Shown: positions 1 through 8,530 of the stretch, one piece after another | Position numbering within the stretch: position 1 is the first letter of the stretch | Layout of the letters: each line of letters opens with the position of its first letter | Assembly (NCBI RefSeq): GCF_000243335.1 | Contig: NZ_JH597773.1 | Location: 1,261,989 to 1,325,988, forward strand | DNA: 64,000 nt | Direction of reading: 5' to 3' | Source: Leptonema illini DSM 21528 | GTDB taxonomy: Bacteria > Spirochaetota > Leptospiria > Leptospirales > Leptonemataceae | Position numbers and translations under genes: made by a program | Notes under the pieces: model-generated | What the model saw: only the letters and a program-made list of their open reading frames with translations | Databases searched by the model: none | Told to the model about the DNA's origin: nothing

Positions 1-1321
1 TTAGTTTTTTATTCTTCGAAATTGTGCTAACAGCCATAACTGTTTCGTAAAGGCCAACAGTCCATGGTTTTTCTTTTCCTATCTTCTCGTTCTTTTTCTT
101 TATGATATCATCTTCGCGAGGGCGGGAAGGAGGTAATGGTATATCGTATATTTTCCTCACCTGCGCGAGAGACGGGACTGTTTTTCTTTCAGGTTTTCCT
201 TCTGTAAACGGGTAGATCGCGTTGTCGGCTTCGGGATATAGTCGTCGACATAGACTTGTGTAGTATGAAAGCATGTTAATGATTTCATTGCGTGCTGCTT
301 CATACACCTTATGCTTGTAGTCAATGCCGGATTTGCTGGAATTCCATGGTAGAAGGGATGGCTTACCATAAAAATTAACGATTAACCTGCTCAAAGAGGA
401 GGCCCCGTGAGGAACTCCAGCCTTTCCGCTTGTGAAGCCGACTTCATATGATTTTTCGGCACGGGAAACGAGTCTTTCATTGCAGTAAAAATAAACCCCA
501 TACTCCCCATGCCCCGCCGAGCCTCCATCAGTTATTAGACCTCCTTCAAATTTCACTTCCACGATATCGTTTTCTACCGGTATTTTTGTTTTGATCACCT
601 GCGGTTTGTAGTCAGGATTGTAGCTCCAGCTATTATTGAAGATTAGAGGCTTCAATTTCGTCTGGTTAATAATTAAAGAAAAATTTTTATGAAGGATGAA
701 ATAGCCGTAAGTCGCTTGCAGCTCTTCGATTACTTTTTCTATTCTCTCCAATGTCAAAGGGTTGCGAAGACGGCTCAAATCAATAGTGGTCGTTTTCGGT
801 TCAATATCATTGATTTCATAATAAGGCAATTGCCATGAGTCTTCGTTAAGCCAGTCATCATTTAGTTCGACATGGAATGTTTTCTTCTTCTCATATCTGG
901 AGGCGATCTTGATTTCTTGGGCGATCGCGACTACTGCACGTTTTGAGCCTACGCCGAATATCCCTATTGACCCTTTCGCAGACGTACTCGAAGTCTGTCC
1001 TGGCCCGACAATGTAAGACAGTTCTGACTCCTTGATGCCTCCGGCATTATCTGAAACCTGAATTGTCTGCTGGTCCAGATTTAACTCGATGCAAACGGAT
1101 AGATTCTTCTGTTTCCCTGATTTTACCCATTGATCAATAGCATTATCTATCAATTCGCATAGCGCTTGTTTGAGATCATAATCGGCTATGATCGATTTGA
1201 AGATTCTTTTTGAAGGTGAGGCATCAATAAAGCCCTTTTCTGTTTTCATATCTGCGTTAGAACGAAGCCTCTCAAAGTCATCCTTGAGCTGCGGACTTTG
1301 GGAAGTCGGTGCATGGCTCAA
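1..1321 (-). CDS. GHKL (MORC/Hsp90-like) ATPase, 3' end beyond window
   Basis: An uninterrupted minus-strand frame enters at about 1321 and runs off the left edge, giving at least 440 residues with no stop. The Bergerat-fold motifs are clear: N box CELIDNAID, G1 box DNAGGI and G2 box GIFGVGSKRA. Further on, a stretch reading LLPWNSSKSGIDY resembles the distal part of MORC/MutL-type ATPases. The likely start is TTG at 1321, because LKDDFERLRSNAD before the ATG at 1249 looks like conserved coding sequence; neither start has a good ribosome-binding site. The gene is visibly more AT-rich than the chromosome to its right and follows an antitoxin gene, which suggests an acquired accessory or defence island. 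Its role is not known; related ATPases occur in restriction-type and MORC-like systems. ATPase fold certain, function uncertain. Confidence 0.8.
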   Translation of the reverse strand, partial: MSHAPTSQSPQLKDDFERLRSNADMKTEKGFIDASPSKRIFKSIIADYDLKQALCELIDNAIDQWVKSGKQKNLSVCIELNLDQQTIQVSDNAGGIKESELSYIVGPGQTSSTSAKGSIGIFGVGSKRAVVAIAQEIKIASRYEKKKTFHVELNDDWLNEDSWQLPYYEINDIEPKTTTIDLSRLRNPLTLERIEKVIEELQATYGYFILHKNFSLIINQTKLKPLIFNNSWSYNPDYKPQVIKTKIPVENDIVEVKFEGGLITDGGSAGHGEYGVYFYCNERLVSRAEKSYEVGFTSGKAGVPHGASSLSRLIVNFYGKPSLLPWNSSKSGIDYKHKVYEAARNEIINMLSYYTSLCRRLYPEADNAIYPFTEGKPERKTVPSLAQVRKIYDIPLPPSRPREDDIIKKKNEKIGKEKPWTVGLYETVMAVSTISKNKKL

Positions 1322-1369
1322 CCACTTGAACGAACCGGCATGCTGTGGTCATACTCTGTTTATTGATTG

Positions 1370-1398
1370 CCCATACCATACCTGTATTGTATTGTCAA
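1370..1398 (-). promoter_or_regulatory. candidate promoter of the GHKL ATPase
   Basis: Reading the minus strand there is a perfect -35 TTGACA at 1398-1393, then 17 nt, then a poor -10 TATGGG at 1375-1370. It would start transcription about 40 nt before the TTG at 1321. The rest of the 238-nt gap between the ATPase and the HigA-like gene shows no convincing gene. Confidence 0.35.
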
Positions 1399-1559
1399 AT
1401 AAAAAATTTGGGATACGGTTGGTTTACTTGTTTGATCGGACCTGCGTGAACTTGAGAAGATAAGGTCGAAGGTGCCGATCTTTACGATCCAGCCTCCTGC
1501 ATTGGGCCGCCGTTGCTTATGGCGTAAAGATATTGCTTCGGCAGGCCTCATCGGCCCCT

Positions 1560-1925
1560 TCACTCCGATGTCGAATATTCTTTAATCAGGCTCTCCGTTG
1601 GAATATTCAACGACTCATGCAGTTTGCGGATCATGCGAAGCGTAAGTCTTCGCTTTTTATGCAAGATCTCGGATGCTCGATTCCGTCCTCCCAGGATTTC
1701 AGATAACTGAGCCTGATCGATGCCGGCCCGTTCCATCGAAAACTTGATGGCCTCAATAGGATCTGGAAAGTCAATTGGATAGTTGTCGTCCTCGTATTTT
1801 TCAACCAAAGTTGCGAGAACATCCAGCTCATCTGTTTCAGCCTTCGAGCATTTTTTGCTCATGAGATGCTCGATGCGGTTAAGGGAGTTTTTGTAGTCCC
1901 GTTCGGTTTTAATAGGTTTGATCAT
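1560..1925 (-). CDS. HigA-like Xre-family antitoxin/regulator
   Basis: The product is 121 residues. The C-terminal half is an Xre-type helix-turn-helix (AGIDQAQLSEILGGRNRASE, then RRLTLRMIRKLHESLNIP), and the N-terminal half is the acidic ERDY/ELDVLATLVEKYED region seen in HigA antitoxins that carry an N-terminal extension. ATG at 1925 is chosen because AAGGA lies 11 nt upstream; a longer frame to 1982 has no such signal. HigA normally sits behind higB on the same strand, but no toxin-like frame is present between this gene and the kinase at 2307. It is therefore an orphan antitoxin, a regulator, or the survivor of a decayed pair. It could also control the ATPase gene downstream. Confidence 0.8.
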   Translation of the reverse strand: MIKPIKTERDYKNSLNRIEHLMSKKCSKAETDELDVLATLVEKYEDDNYPIDFPDPIEAIKFSMERAGIDQAQLSEILGGRNRASEILHKKRRLTLRMIRKLHESLNIPTESLIKEYSTSE

Positions 1926-2306
1926 GGATTCGGAATTCCTTAAATGGCGTTGCGATAACAGAAACCGGTCAGAATCTTGCATCCATCCCCCATCCTGTCA
2001 AACAAAATAGTCCGACTATCGTTAGCCTTCACGCCCGATCCCACTCGCAATCAATCCCATCTGTCAGGCAATAATCTCGCCCGCAGTGACATCCGATACG
2101 TCAGTGTGAGCCAGCATTCTCCCGCTTCAGCGCCTCGCCCTTCTGTAACGCCCGTAGTAGCCACCATGACTCCCACTCCCACATCCTCTCCGTGTCGCCG
2201 TCCATTCCCCCTTTCTCTTTGTGCCCCTCTGCGCTCTCAGCGTCCTTCGTGGTTATCCTCTTGCCCGATTCATGACCTCGCCTGTTCGTCGCGTCCGCAA
2301 TACCGC
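1926..2306. other. 381-nt intergenic region with a microrepeat remnant
   Basis: No credible gene is seen on either strand. The frame across it on the plus strand is the antisense of the kinase. It contains a decayed copy of the 9-nt microrepeat block described at 47-49 kb (see 2215-2254). Any HigB toxin that once preceded the HigA-like gene would have been here, but no recognisable remnant remains. Confidence 0.5.
2215..2254. repeat. solo copy of the 9-nt microrepeat block (E type)
   Basis: On the minus strand this reads as successive nonamers of the form CnCnGAGn, beginning with CCACGAAGG and followed by ACGCTGAGA and GCGCAGAGG. This is the same block that ends every unit of the array at 47371-49337, here alone and diverged, about 45 kb away. 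Confidence 0.6.
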
Positions 2307-4160
2307 CTAATCCCCCGCCGTCAACGTGAACTCGAAGCAGGCCCCTTCGCCGGGCTTTGCGCTTGCCCGAATCTCGCCGCCGTGCCGGTTTATAATGCGG
2401 CGCACGGTGGCAAGACCGATGCCGGTGCCGGGGAATTCCGAGGCCGGATGAAGGCGTTGAAAGGGCTTGAACAGATTCTGCGCATATTTCTCGTCGAAGC
2501 CGGCGCCGTTATCCGTTATGCGAAACCACTGTCGGCCAAGTTCTTCGAAGCCGGTCAGGTGGATCACGGCCTTTTCTTTACCGGCCGTGTATTTCACAGC
2601 GTTCTCGATCAGGTTTGTCAGAGCGATTTCAAGCAGTCGTACATCGGCCTCGCAGGCAAGGCCTTCGTCGACCGACCATTCGATGCGATCGGCCCGATCG
2701 GGTACGTCTTCGAGCATGCGCTTGAAGATGGCATGAGCCAGGGAATGTATGTTAACCGGTGCGATCGTCATGTCGGTCCGTGTCAGTCTTGAAAGCTGAA
2801 GCAGAGTTCCTATCAGCTCTGACATGTGCTCGACGTCGGTGTGGATTCGTGTCAGCATTTTTTGCGCTGTTTCGCTGCAACGGTCGCTCAGCTCCTGAGC
2901 GAGTAGATTGGCCCAGGCGTCGATGCTTCGCAGAGGAGCCTTCAGGTCATGTGAAACGGAATAGGCGAACGCTTCGAGCTCCTCATTTGAATCGCGCAGT
3001 TGTTTTGCGATGCGTCTCGCTTCGGAATGATTCATCATCGTCGATCGGCTCATGATGAATCGTCCTTTATCGTCATAGATGGCCGTCGAACTGAGAAGGA
3101 CGGGAAGAACACTTCCATTTTTGCGAACAAAGTCGAGCTCAAGGTCGTTCACGAATCCGTTCTCTTTAAATCGTGGAAAACTATAAGCGAAGACCCGCTG
3201 GCTCTCTTCGGTAAGCAGCTCCTGTGCCCTGATTTTACCGATCATCTCCTCTCTTGTATAACCGAGCCAGTCTAATTCCGTATCGTTGACGCGCAAATAA
3301 AGTCCGTTACTGTCGAGGGAATGGTATCCGCACGGAGCGTTGTTATACAGATCGCTGAGATCGGCCGTCCTTTTCTGCACGGTTATCTCAAGCTCGGCGT
3401 TCATGCGCTGGATCGCCTCTTCGGATTGACGCCTTTCGGTAATGTCGGCCGACAGAATAAAAAGACCCTCCGGAACGGGTTCGATGCTCAGCTCAAACCA
3501 GCCGGCTGATCCGTCCGCATATTCGAAGCGATTGACGAGTCGATCGGTGGTTCTCTCTTTCATACATCGTTCTAAGGTCGCAAAGACCGATGTCTTTTCA
3601 AACCCGGGAAAGACCTGAAACATCTGGAAGCCGATCAGTTCGTCTTTGGTTTTACGGGCCTGACGGGCCACGGTGTCGTTCACATATAGATAACGCCAGT
3701 CCGGACCGATGACCTGGCAGCCTTCCATCAGGTGATCGAGCGTCGTGATCAATCGCGTCTGGATGTCGCGAATTTCGTTTTCCTGGCGCCTGCGCTCGGT
3801 AAGATCGCGAACAATGCCCAGCCATCGGCCGTCGGGCAGCTGCTGTCCGTTGATCTCGACGGTGATGACAGATCCATCTTTTCGAAGAAGATGCCTTTCG
3901 ACGATGACGGGCTTGCCTGCTGCCATAGCGGCGGTTCGGATAGGTTTTGTCACAAGTTCATCGGGCGCAATGAGGTCTATGGGGCGCAACTGTAGAAGTT
4001 CTTCCCGTGTGTAACCGAGCATCCTGCATCCGGATGGATTGACGTCGACATAGTAGCCGCCCGGTTCTGAAATGAAGATGCCGTCATGGGCCTGCTCGAA
4101 GAGGGTGAAGAAGAGATCCGCTTCGTCGCGCGATGCGGGCGCTGTATCTTTACGGGCCAT
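2307..4160 (-). CDS. soluble PAS sensor histidine kinase
   Basis: The product is 617 residues without membrane segments, so it is a cytoplasmic sensor. Order: PAS at about 14-120 (LFFTLFEQAHDGIFISEPGG), a second PAS at about 130-245, a coiled linker, a third PAS at about 270-380, HisKA with SVSHDLKAPLRS (phospho-acceptor His404), and HATPase_c with NLIENAVKYT, DNGAGFDEKY and GTGIGLATVRR. The architecture is that of phytochrome-like/KdpD-style soluble kinases. The single-domain response regulator at 4294-4662 lies just upstream on the same strand and is the obvious candidate partner. The ATG at 4160 follows a possible promoter so closely that the mRNA may be nearly leaderless. The signal is unknown; no haem or flavin signature could be judged. 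Confidence 0.9.
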   Translation of the reverse strand: MARKDTAPASRDEADLFFTLFEQAHDGIFISEPGGYYVDVNPSGCRMLGYTREELLQLRPIDLIAPDELVTKPIRTAAMAAGKPVIVERHLLRKDGSVITVEINGQQLPDGRWLGIVRDLTERRRQENEIRDIQTRLITTLDHLMEGCQVIGPDWRYLYVNDTVARQARKTKDELIGFQMFQVFPGFEKTSVFATLERCMKERTTDRLVNRFEYADGSAGWFELSIEPVPEGLFILSADITERRQSEEAIQRMNAELEITVQKRTADLSDLYNNAPCGYHSLDSNGLYLRVNDTELDWLGYTREEMIGKIRAQELLTEESQRVFAYSFPRFKENGFVNDLELDFVRKNGSVLPVLLSSTAIYDDKGRFIMSRSTMMNHSEARRIAKQLRDSNEELEAFAYSVSHDLKAPLRSIDAWANLLAQELSDRCSETAQKMLTRIHTDVEHMSELIGTLLQLSRLTRTDMTIAPVNIHSLAHAIFKRMLEDVPDRADRIEWSVDEGLACEADVRLLEIALTNLIENAVKYTAGKEKAVIHLTGFEELGRQWFRITDNGAGFDEKYAQNLFKPFQRLHPASEFPGTGIGLATVRRIINRHGGEIRASAKPGEGACFEFTLTAGD

Positions 4161-4166
4161 ACAGAC

Positions 4167-4195
4167 AGAATGACTCTCAAAATAGAGTATGTCAA
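4167..4195 (-). promoter_or_regulatory. candidate promoter of the PAS kinase
   Basis: A minus-strand TTGACA lies at 4195-4190, followed by 17 nt and a weak -10 CATTCT at 4172-4167. The kinase ATG is only six bases beyond the -10, which would make the transcript leaderless or nearly so. The -10 match is poor, so this is tentative. Confidence 0.3.
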
Positions 4196-4293
4196 GAATA
4201 AGAATGAAAAGTAAATCCTGTTCCCTGCATGGATCGGATCTTAACGACAGAGCTCAGTCAGGCAATTCAGAATTGTTGAGACCGCTATACGTC

Positions 4294-4662
4294 TCAGGGA
4301 GTGATGGCCTTCACCATCTTCATGTAAAGGTCGGCAGCCTGTACGGGCTTGCGTACGTGGGCAACAAAAACGGAGGGCGCTTCATCGTCTCCCGTTATGG
4401 CGATGATGGGCAAGGTCGAGCGGAACTTCTGAATCTCAAGCGCCGCTGTTGTTCCGTCCATGCCCGGAAGATTGACGTCCATCAGCACGAGATCAAAATG
4501 GCCGCCCGCAGCTCTATGAACGCCTTCGAGCCCGTCATGGGCGACGGTGAGATCGACTCCCCATTTCTTTAGCTGTCTTTCGACAAGATAAACAACGAGC
4601 TCGCTATCATCGACGAGAAGCACACGAATCCCCTGAAGCTGGCCTGTATCTCTATGTTCCAT
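4294..4662 (-). CDS. single-domain response regulator (CheY-like)
   Basis: The product is 122 residues, one receiver domain and no output domain. It has the acidic pair in LLVDDSE (Asp18, Asp19), the phosphorylation site in LVLMDVNLPGMDG (Asp62), the Thr in IIAITGDD and the invariant Lys in RKPV. ATG at 4662 is preferred over a far upstream start because AGGA lies at good distance and the longer version would run into the AEC permease gene. With no output domain it must act by protein contact or phosphotransfer. It is followed by the PAS kinase on the same strand with a gap of about 130 nt, suggesting a two-gene signalling unit. Confidence 0.85.
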   Translation of the reverse strand: MEHRDTGQLQGIRVLLVDDSELVVYLVERQLKKWGVDLTVAHDGLEGVHRAAGGHFDLVLMDVNLPGMDGTTAALEIQKFRSTLPIIAITGDDEAPSVFVAHVRKPVQAADLYMKMVKAITP

Positions 4663-4801
4663 GTACAGTCCTGTCACATTCCTGCTTGAGCGACGAACCT
4701 TCTCGTCATAAAATGGGACGTGCCTTTGCTTCCAATCCGGAAAAGAATTGCCACTCGACCGTCCTGTCTGTAAGTGCAGGCCGATCAAGCATCGCCCGGT
4801 C

Positions 4802-5716
4802 CTATTGCATGAACAGATACCAGAGCGGTAACGTAAGAAAGGAGAGGGCGATGCCGACGGCAAGCATCAGCGAGGCCAGCGGACGATTCAGATCCTGCTC
4901 CATGGCGACGATGCCACCCGTTATCATCGGCCCCATCGCCGCCTCGAACACCGTAACCCTCGAGATCATGCCGTCGGCAAGCGTCGGTAGATAAAGCGCT
5001 GCGATGATGGCCGGTGCGATTGCCAGTTTATAGAAGAGACCGATGCTTAAAGGCTTCATTCTGGCTTTCAGATCGCTGAGCTTCACCTGAAATCCGACGG
5101 CGACGAGGGCGACCGGGGTGAGCGTGGCGCCGAGCTTCTCAAGCACGGTCGTGATCCATTCCGGGTAGACCACCGGCCGAAGCAGGATGGCCGCCAGCAG
5201 GGCGATAAAGGGCGGAAAGGTCAGGATGCGACGGGCAATGTCGATGGCGCCAGGCGTCTTCTCGCCTTCGGCGCGGGCCGAGAGCTTTGCCGCCAGGAAG
5301 ATGCCGCCTGTGGAAAGCATCAGGAACGTGCCGGCCTGGTCGGCGATGATGCCGATGCCCAGGGCTTCTTTCCCGTAGTAGGCCTCGATCATGGGCAGTC
5401 CGACGAACGAGGTATTGCCGAGGCCTGCCGTCAGGATCAGACATCCGGCTGTGGCTCGGTCGATGACGTTCATGCGGTAGAGAACGAGAAAAAGAGCGGC
5501 GCCAAGGGCAAAGAGAATCCACGGCATCGTCGCCGGCGCTATGAGCTCGGGCTTCACCGATAGATTATGGATATGCAGAAGGGCAAGCGCCGGCAGCGGA
5601 ACGTGGATGATATAACCGCCGAGCACCGAAGGCGTCTGAATGGGAAAGCGCCCCGATCGCGCCATGACGATACCGAGCACAAACGAGATGATCAAGAGGG
5701 CAATCGACGGATTCAC
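4802..5716 (-). CDS. AEC-family permease (auxin efflux carrier-like)
   Basis: The product is 304 residues and almost wholly hydrophobic, with about ten membrane spans arranged as two five-helix halves, the usual length and pattern of the AEC/Mem_trans family. It starts MNPSIALLIISFVLG and contains TAGLGNTSFVGLPMIEAYYG, typical of the broken helix in the first half. AEC proteins export or import carboxylates in the inner membrane; the substrate cannot be told from sequence. It is transcribed ahead of the response regulator but separated by about 140 nt, so shared expression is uncertain. Confidence 0.85.
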   Translation of the reverse strand: MNPSIALLIISFVLGIVMARSGRFPIQTPSVLGGYIIHVPLPALALLHIHNLSVKPELIAPATMPWILFALGAALFLVLYRMNVIDRATAGCLILTAGLGNTSFVGLPMIEAYYGKEALGIGIIADQAGTFLMLSTGGIFLAAKLSARAEGEKTPGAIDIARRILTFPPFIALLAAILLRPVVYPEWITTVLEKLGATLTPVALVAVGFQVKLSDLKARMKPLSIGLFYKLAIAPAIIAALYLPTLADGMISRVTVFEAAMGPMITGGIVAMEQDLNRPLASLMLAVGIALSFLTLPLWYLFMQ

Positions 5717-5809
5717 AGGACTGCATTTACATCGGGTGACGAACTGTCATCTGAAAAGCCTTTCAATTCCTTGACCCCCGGCAGGGCAGGCATGACCTGA
5801 ACCCGTCGC

Positions 5810-6832
5810 ATGAAACTGCTTTATTTTGGCTCCCCTGAAATCTCGGCGCAACTGCTGGATCGACTGATCGTTGACGGCGAACATCAGATCTGCGCGGTGA
5901 TCAGCAACCCCGATCGCCCGAAAGGTCGTTCGTCGCAGCCTGTTCCGACGCCGGTTTCGAGTCGGGCTCTTGACGCAGGCCTGCCACTTTTTCGATTTGA
6001 ATCGCTGAAAGGCGAGGCAGGTCATCAGGCCTTTCAGGAGCTCCAGGCCTTTGACGCCGACCTTGCCGTCGTCTTCGCCTACGGATCCATTATTCCGAAG
6101 GCGATCTTTGAGGCGCCCCGACTTGGCTCCGTCAACCTGCACGGCTCGCTTCTGCCAGCCCTCCGCGGAGCCTCGCCGGTACAGAGCGCAATACTACAGG
6201 GCCTGACGACGACGGGCTGGACGTTGCAGCGTCTTGGCGAGCGCATGGATGCAGGCGATATTCTTTCCACCGTAGAGATTGCGGTCGACGGCAGGGAAAC
6301 TTCGGGCGAGCTCTTTGAGCGGATGATCCCGTCCGGAGTGCAGCTTGTGATCGATTCTTTGCGCCGCATCGACGATCTGATAGCGGCGGCCCGACCCCAG
6401 GACGAGGCGCAGGCCACGTATTGCAGCAAGCTGCGTCCTGACGATGCCTTTATCTCATGGTCCGATACGTCAGAGAAGATCCACAATCAGATTCGCGGAA
6501 TGAACCCGGCTCCGCAGGCCCGCACAATCACCGAAAAGGGCGATCTTATTCTGCTGCATCGCAGCGCTCTTTTATCAGATGAAGACATTGCCGCATTATT
6601 CCCGTCGGGTGATGCAGCGTCACGGCACGCCTTGCTTCCCGGCACGATCTGCGTGGCAAAGCAGTCCGGTAAAAAAAGGCTTTTAGCCAGAACAGGCTCC
6701 GGATTTCTTGAAATCTTAGAACTCCAGCTCTCTGGACGCAAGCGGATGCCGGCGCATGACTTCCTGAATGGAAGCGTTCTTGCCGACGGCTCCCGTTTCG
6801 ACGGAGCTCCGGATGCAAAGCAAATTGTATGA
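5810..6832 (+). CDS. fmt: methionyl-tRNA formyltransferase
   Basis: The product is 340 residues. The N-terminal Rossmann formyltransferase domain (MKLLYFGSPEISAQLL) carries the active-site stretch NLHGSLLPALRGASPVQSAI with its Asn and His, and the catalytic Asp in GERMDAGDIL. The C-terminal OB-like domain begins with FISWSDTSEKIHNQIRGMNP, as in the family. It formylates Met-tRNAfMet using 10-formyl-tetrahydrofolate. Length is slightly over the usual 310-320 because of an extended C-terminal loop. Its stop overlaps the start of the PASTA gene by four bases (ATGA), so the two are translationally coupled. No def gene is beside it here. Confidence 0.97.
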   Translation: MKLLYFGSPEISAQLLDRLIVDGEHQICAVISNPDRPKGRSSQPVPTPVSSRALDAGLPLFRFESLKGEAGHQAFQELQAFDADLAVVFAYGSIIPKAIFEAPRLGSVNLHGSLLPALRGASPVQSAILQGLTTTGWTLQRLGERMDAGDILSTVEIAVDGRETSGELFERMIPSGVQLVIDSLRRIDDLIAAARPQDEAQATYCSKLRPDDAFISWSDTSEKIHNQIRGMNPAPQARTITEKGDLILLHRSALLSDEDIAALFPSGDAASRHALLPGTICVAKQSGKKRLLARTGSGFLEILELQLSGRKRMPAHDFLNGSVLADGSRFDGAPDAKQIV

Positions 6833-7836
6833 CAGAGCAGAAAAAAGAATGGATCAAGCTGGCCGTGCGCTATGCTCTCCTGTTTTTCCTGGCCGGAGCG
6901 TTGTTCCTGGTCATGGCCCTTACCGTATTCTCGCTGCGTAATGAAAGCACGGGCGTATGGACGATGCCGAATGTGAGCGGTAGCTACTACACCGACGTCC
7001 ATAACGAACTCGCTCGCATGAACCTGCGCATTGAGCTCGATCGAGAGTATTTTCCCGACCGTCCCGAGGGCATTATCCTCACGCAGAGCATCATGCCCGG
7101 TGAGACCGTTCACAGCCGCGACAAGCTGCTGCTGACCGTTAATGCCTATCGAGCCATCCTTGATATGCCTGATTTTAAAGGTGCTCCGTTTGCAACGGTG
7201 CTTTCTTCATTAAAGCAGATGACCTACGAAGATCAGGTCTTCGCGCTCCGCCCTGGCGTCGTAACCTATGTCTACGACGAAAGCATGCCCGATGGAACCG
7301 TCATGGAACAGTTCCCACCCGGCGGCTCGAAGGTGCTTCCCGATTCGACCGTCGACCTCCTGATTTCGTCGAAGAAAGAAGAAGTGAAGAAGGTTTTCGA
7401 AAGCAAAACGTCGCTTCCCGTTTCTGAACTGAAGAACGTGCGCATTGACGTCGTCTCGGGCTATTTCATGAAGGCCGGCGTCGATTATCAGATCGTTTCG
7501 GTCGAGCCAACAAAAGACGACTCGAAAAGCGGACAGGTAACCGACATCACCTTTACGAACAATCGTTACGAGCTGAAGGTGCTCTATCGTGAGCCTTCCG
7601 AACGCTTTAACGAAGGATTCGAATCTATCTCAAAAGATATCGGTCCGGCGCAGAACTGCGAGGCCTCTCTTGTTAATCCGAACGATGAAGAAGATCGTCG
7701 CCTTGTCTGGAAAAGCCCCGGCGTCGTCGAAGAGCTGAAGCTCGTCTTCTTTCGCATCGGCGAGCGCCGCCTTGAGGTAAGCTGTGGCGGAGACGTCGTT
7801 TACAAAAAGAAATTCACTCCGGAATACCCCGGTTAA
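6829..7836 (+). CDS. membrane-anchored PASTA-domain protein
   Basis: The product is 335 residues. A short basic start is followed by one membrane span at about 14-36 (LLFFLAGALFLVMALTVFSL), so most of the protein is periplasmic. There are two clear PASTA repeats at about 46-106 (MPNVSGSYYTDVHNEL to LLLTVN) and 111-180 (MPDFKGAPFATVLSSL to DLLISS). The C-terminal third is not recognised. PASTA domains bind muropeptides or peptidoglycan precursors, usually on Ser/Thr kinases or penicillin-binding proteins; here there is no kinase or transpeptidase. A role in cell-wall sensing or scaffolding is inference. It overlaps fmt by four bases and is closed by a strong terminator. Confidence 0.9.
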   Translation: MTEQKKEWIKLAVRYALLFFLAGALFLVMALTVFSLRNESTGVWTMPNVSGSYYTDVHNELARMNLRIELDREYFPDRPEGIILTQSIMPGETVHSRDKLLLTVNAYRAILDMPDFKGAPFATVLSSLKQMTYEDQVFALRPGVVTYVYDESMPDGTVMEQFPPGGSKVLPDSTVDLLISSKKEEVKKVFESKTSLPVSELKNVRIDVVSGYFMKAGVDYQIVSVEPTKDDSKSGQVTDITFTNNRYELKVLYREPSERFNEGFESISKDIGPAQNCEASLVNPNDEEDRRLVWKSPGVVEELKLVFFRIGERRLEVSCGGDVVYKKKFTPEYPG

Positions 7837-7838
7837 AA

Positions 7839-7869
7839 AGAAGGCAGCTCAGGCTGCCTTCTCTATTTT
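7839..7869 (+). terminator. Rho-independent terminator of fmt-PASTA operon
   Basis: A perfect 10-bp stem AGAAGGCAGC / GCTGCCTTCT (7839-7848 with 7853-7862) and a 4-nt loop TCAG are followed by CTATTTTA. It starts two bases after the PASTA stop codon and ends before rpe, so it separates the two transcription units or attenuates read-through. Confidence 0.8.
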
Positions 7870-7885
7870 ATAGTTTGAGGATACC

Positions 7886-8530
7886 ATGCTTCTTTCTCCT
7901 TCCATCCTTGCCGCCGATATGACCGATCTGAAATCCATGCTGCCAGTCCTTGAGGGACAGGTGGACTTCCTGCACATGGATGTGATGGACGGGCACTTTG
8001 TACCGACACTGTCGTTCGGCGAGATGTACACGAAGACGATTGCGAAGCATACGTCCATTCCGCTTGACGTTCACCTGATGGTGACGAATCCCGAGGCCGA
8101 GGTGCCGAAATACTTCGACATCAAGCCGGCTAACATCACCTTTCACGTCGAGACGACTGCTTTCGGCGTGCGCCTTGCCGGCGAGATACGCAAGCAGGGC
8201 ATCAGAGCCGGCGTGTCGCTTAACCCCGCCACGTCGCTTTCCACGCTCGATCATCTGCTCGATCATATCGATCTTGTTCTGATTATGAGCGTCGAACCCG
8301 GCTTCTACGGACAGAGCTTTCTACCGCTTGCCCTGGATAAGATTCGCGAATTGAAGCGACGCATTGGCGGCCGTCCCATCACCATCGAGGTCGATGGCGG
8401 CATCACTGCTGCTAATATTCGGTCTGTTCTGGACGCCGGCGCCGATATGATCGTTGCCGGTTCGGCCGTCTTCTCGGGCGGTACTCCTGAAAGAATCAAA
8501 GAGAACATCGCCGCCTTACGCAAGGCGTAG
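7886..8530 (+). CDS. rpe: ribulose-phosphate 3-epimerase
   Basis: The product is 214 residues, the normal length for this TIM-barrel enzyme. It interconverts ribulose 5-phosphate and xylulose 5-phosphate in the pentose phosphate pathway. Visible signatures are LSPSILAADM at the start, the metal-binding FLHMDVMDGHFVPTLSFG, LDVHLMV, the second motif VLIMSVEPGFYGQSF and IEVDGGI near the phosphate site. GAGG five bases before ATG 7886 sets the start. Its last 15 bases overlap the end of the convergent RES toxin gene, so the two messages are complementary at their 3' ends. Confidence 0.97.
   Translation: MLLSPSILAADMTDLKSMLPVLEGQVDFLHMDVMDGHFVPTLSFGEMYTKTIAKHTSIPLDVHLMVTNPEAEVPKYFDIKPANITFHVETTAFGVRLAGEIRKQGIRAGVSLNPATSLSTLDHLLDHIDLVLIMSVEPGFYGQSFLPLALDKIRELKRRIGGRPITIEVDGGITAANIRSVLDAGADMIVAGSAVFSGGTPERIKENIAALRKA

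Noticed and set aside
1360-1563. 67-codon minus-strand frame between the HigA-like gene and the ATPase, as a possible toxin
   Set aside because: It has no resemblance to HigB or another toxin, no good start signal, and covers the probable ATPase promoter.
1977-2792. 271-codon plus-strand frame
   Set aside because: It lies antisense to the PAS kinase and a repeat remnant, and the translation is Pro/Ser/Arg-rich without any domain; it is an artefact of the kinase gene's codon usage.
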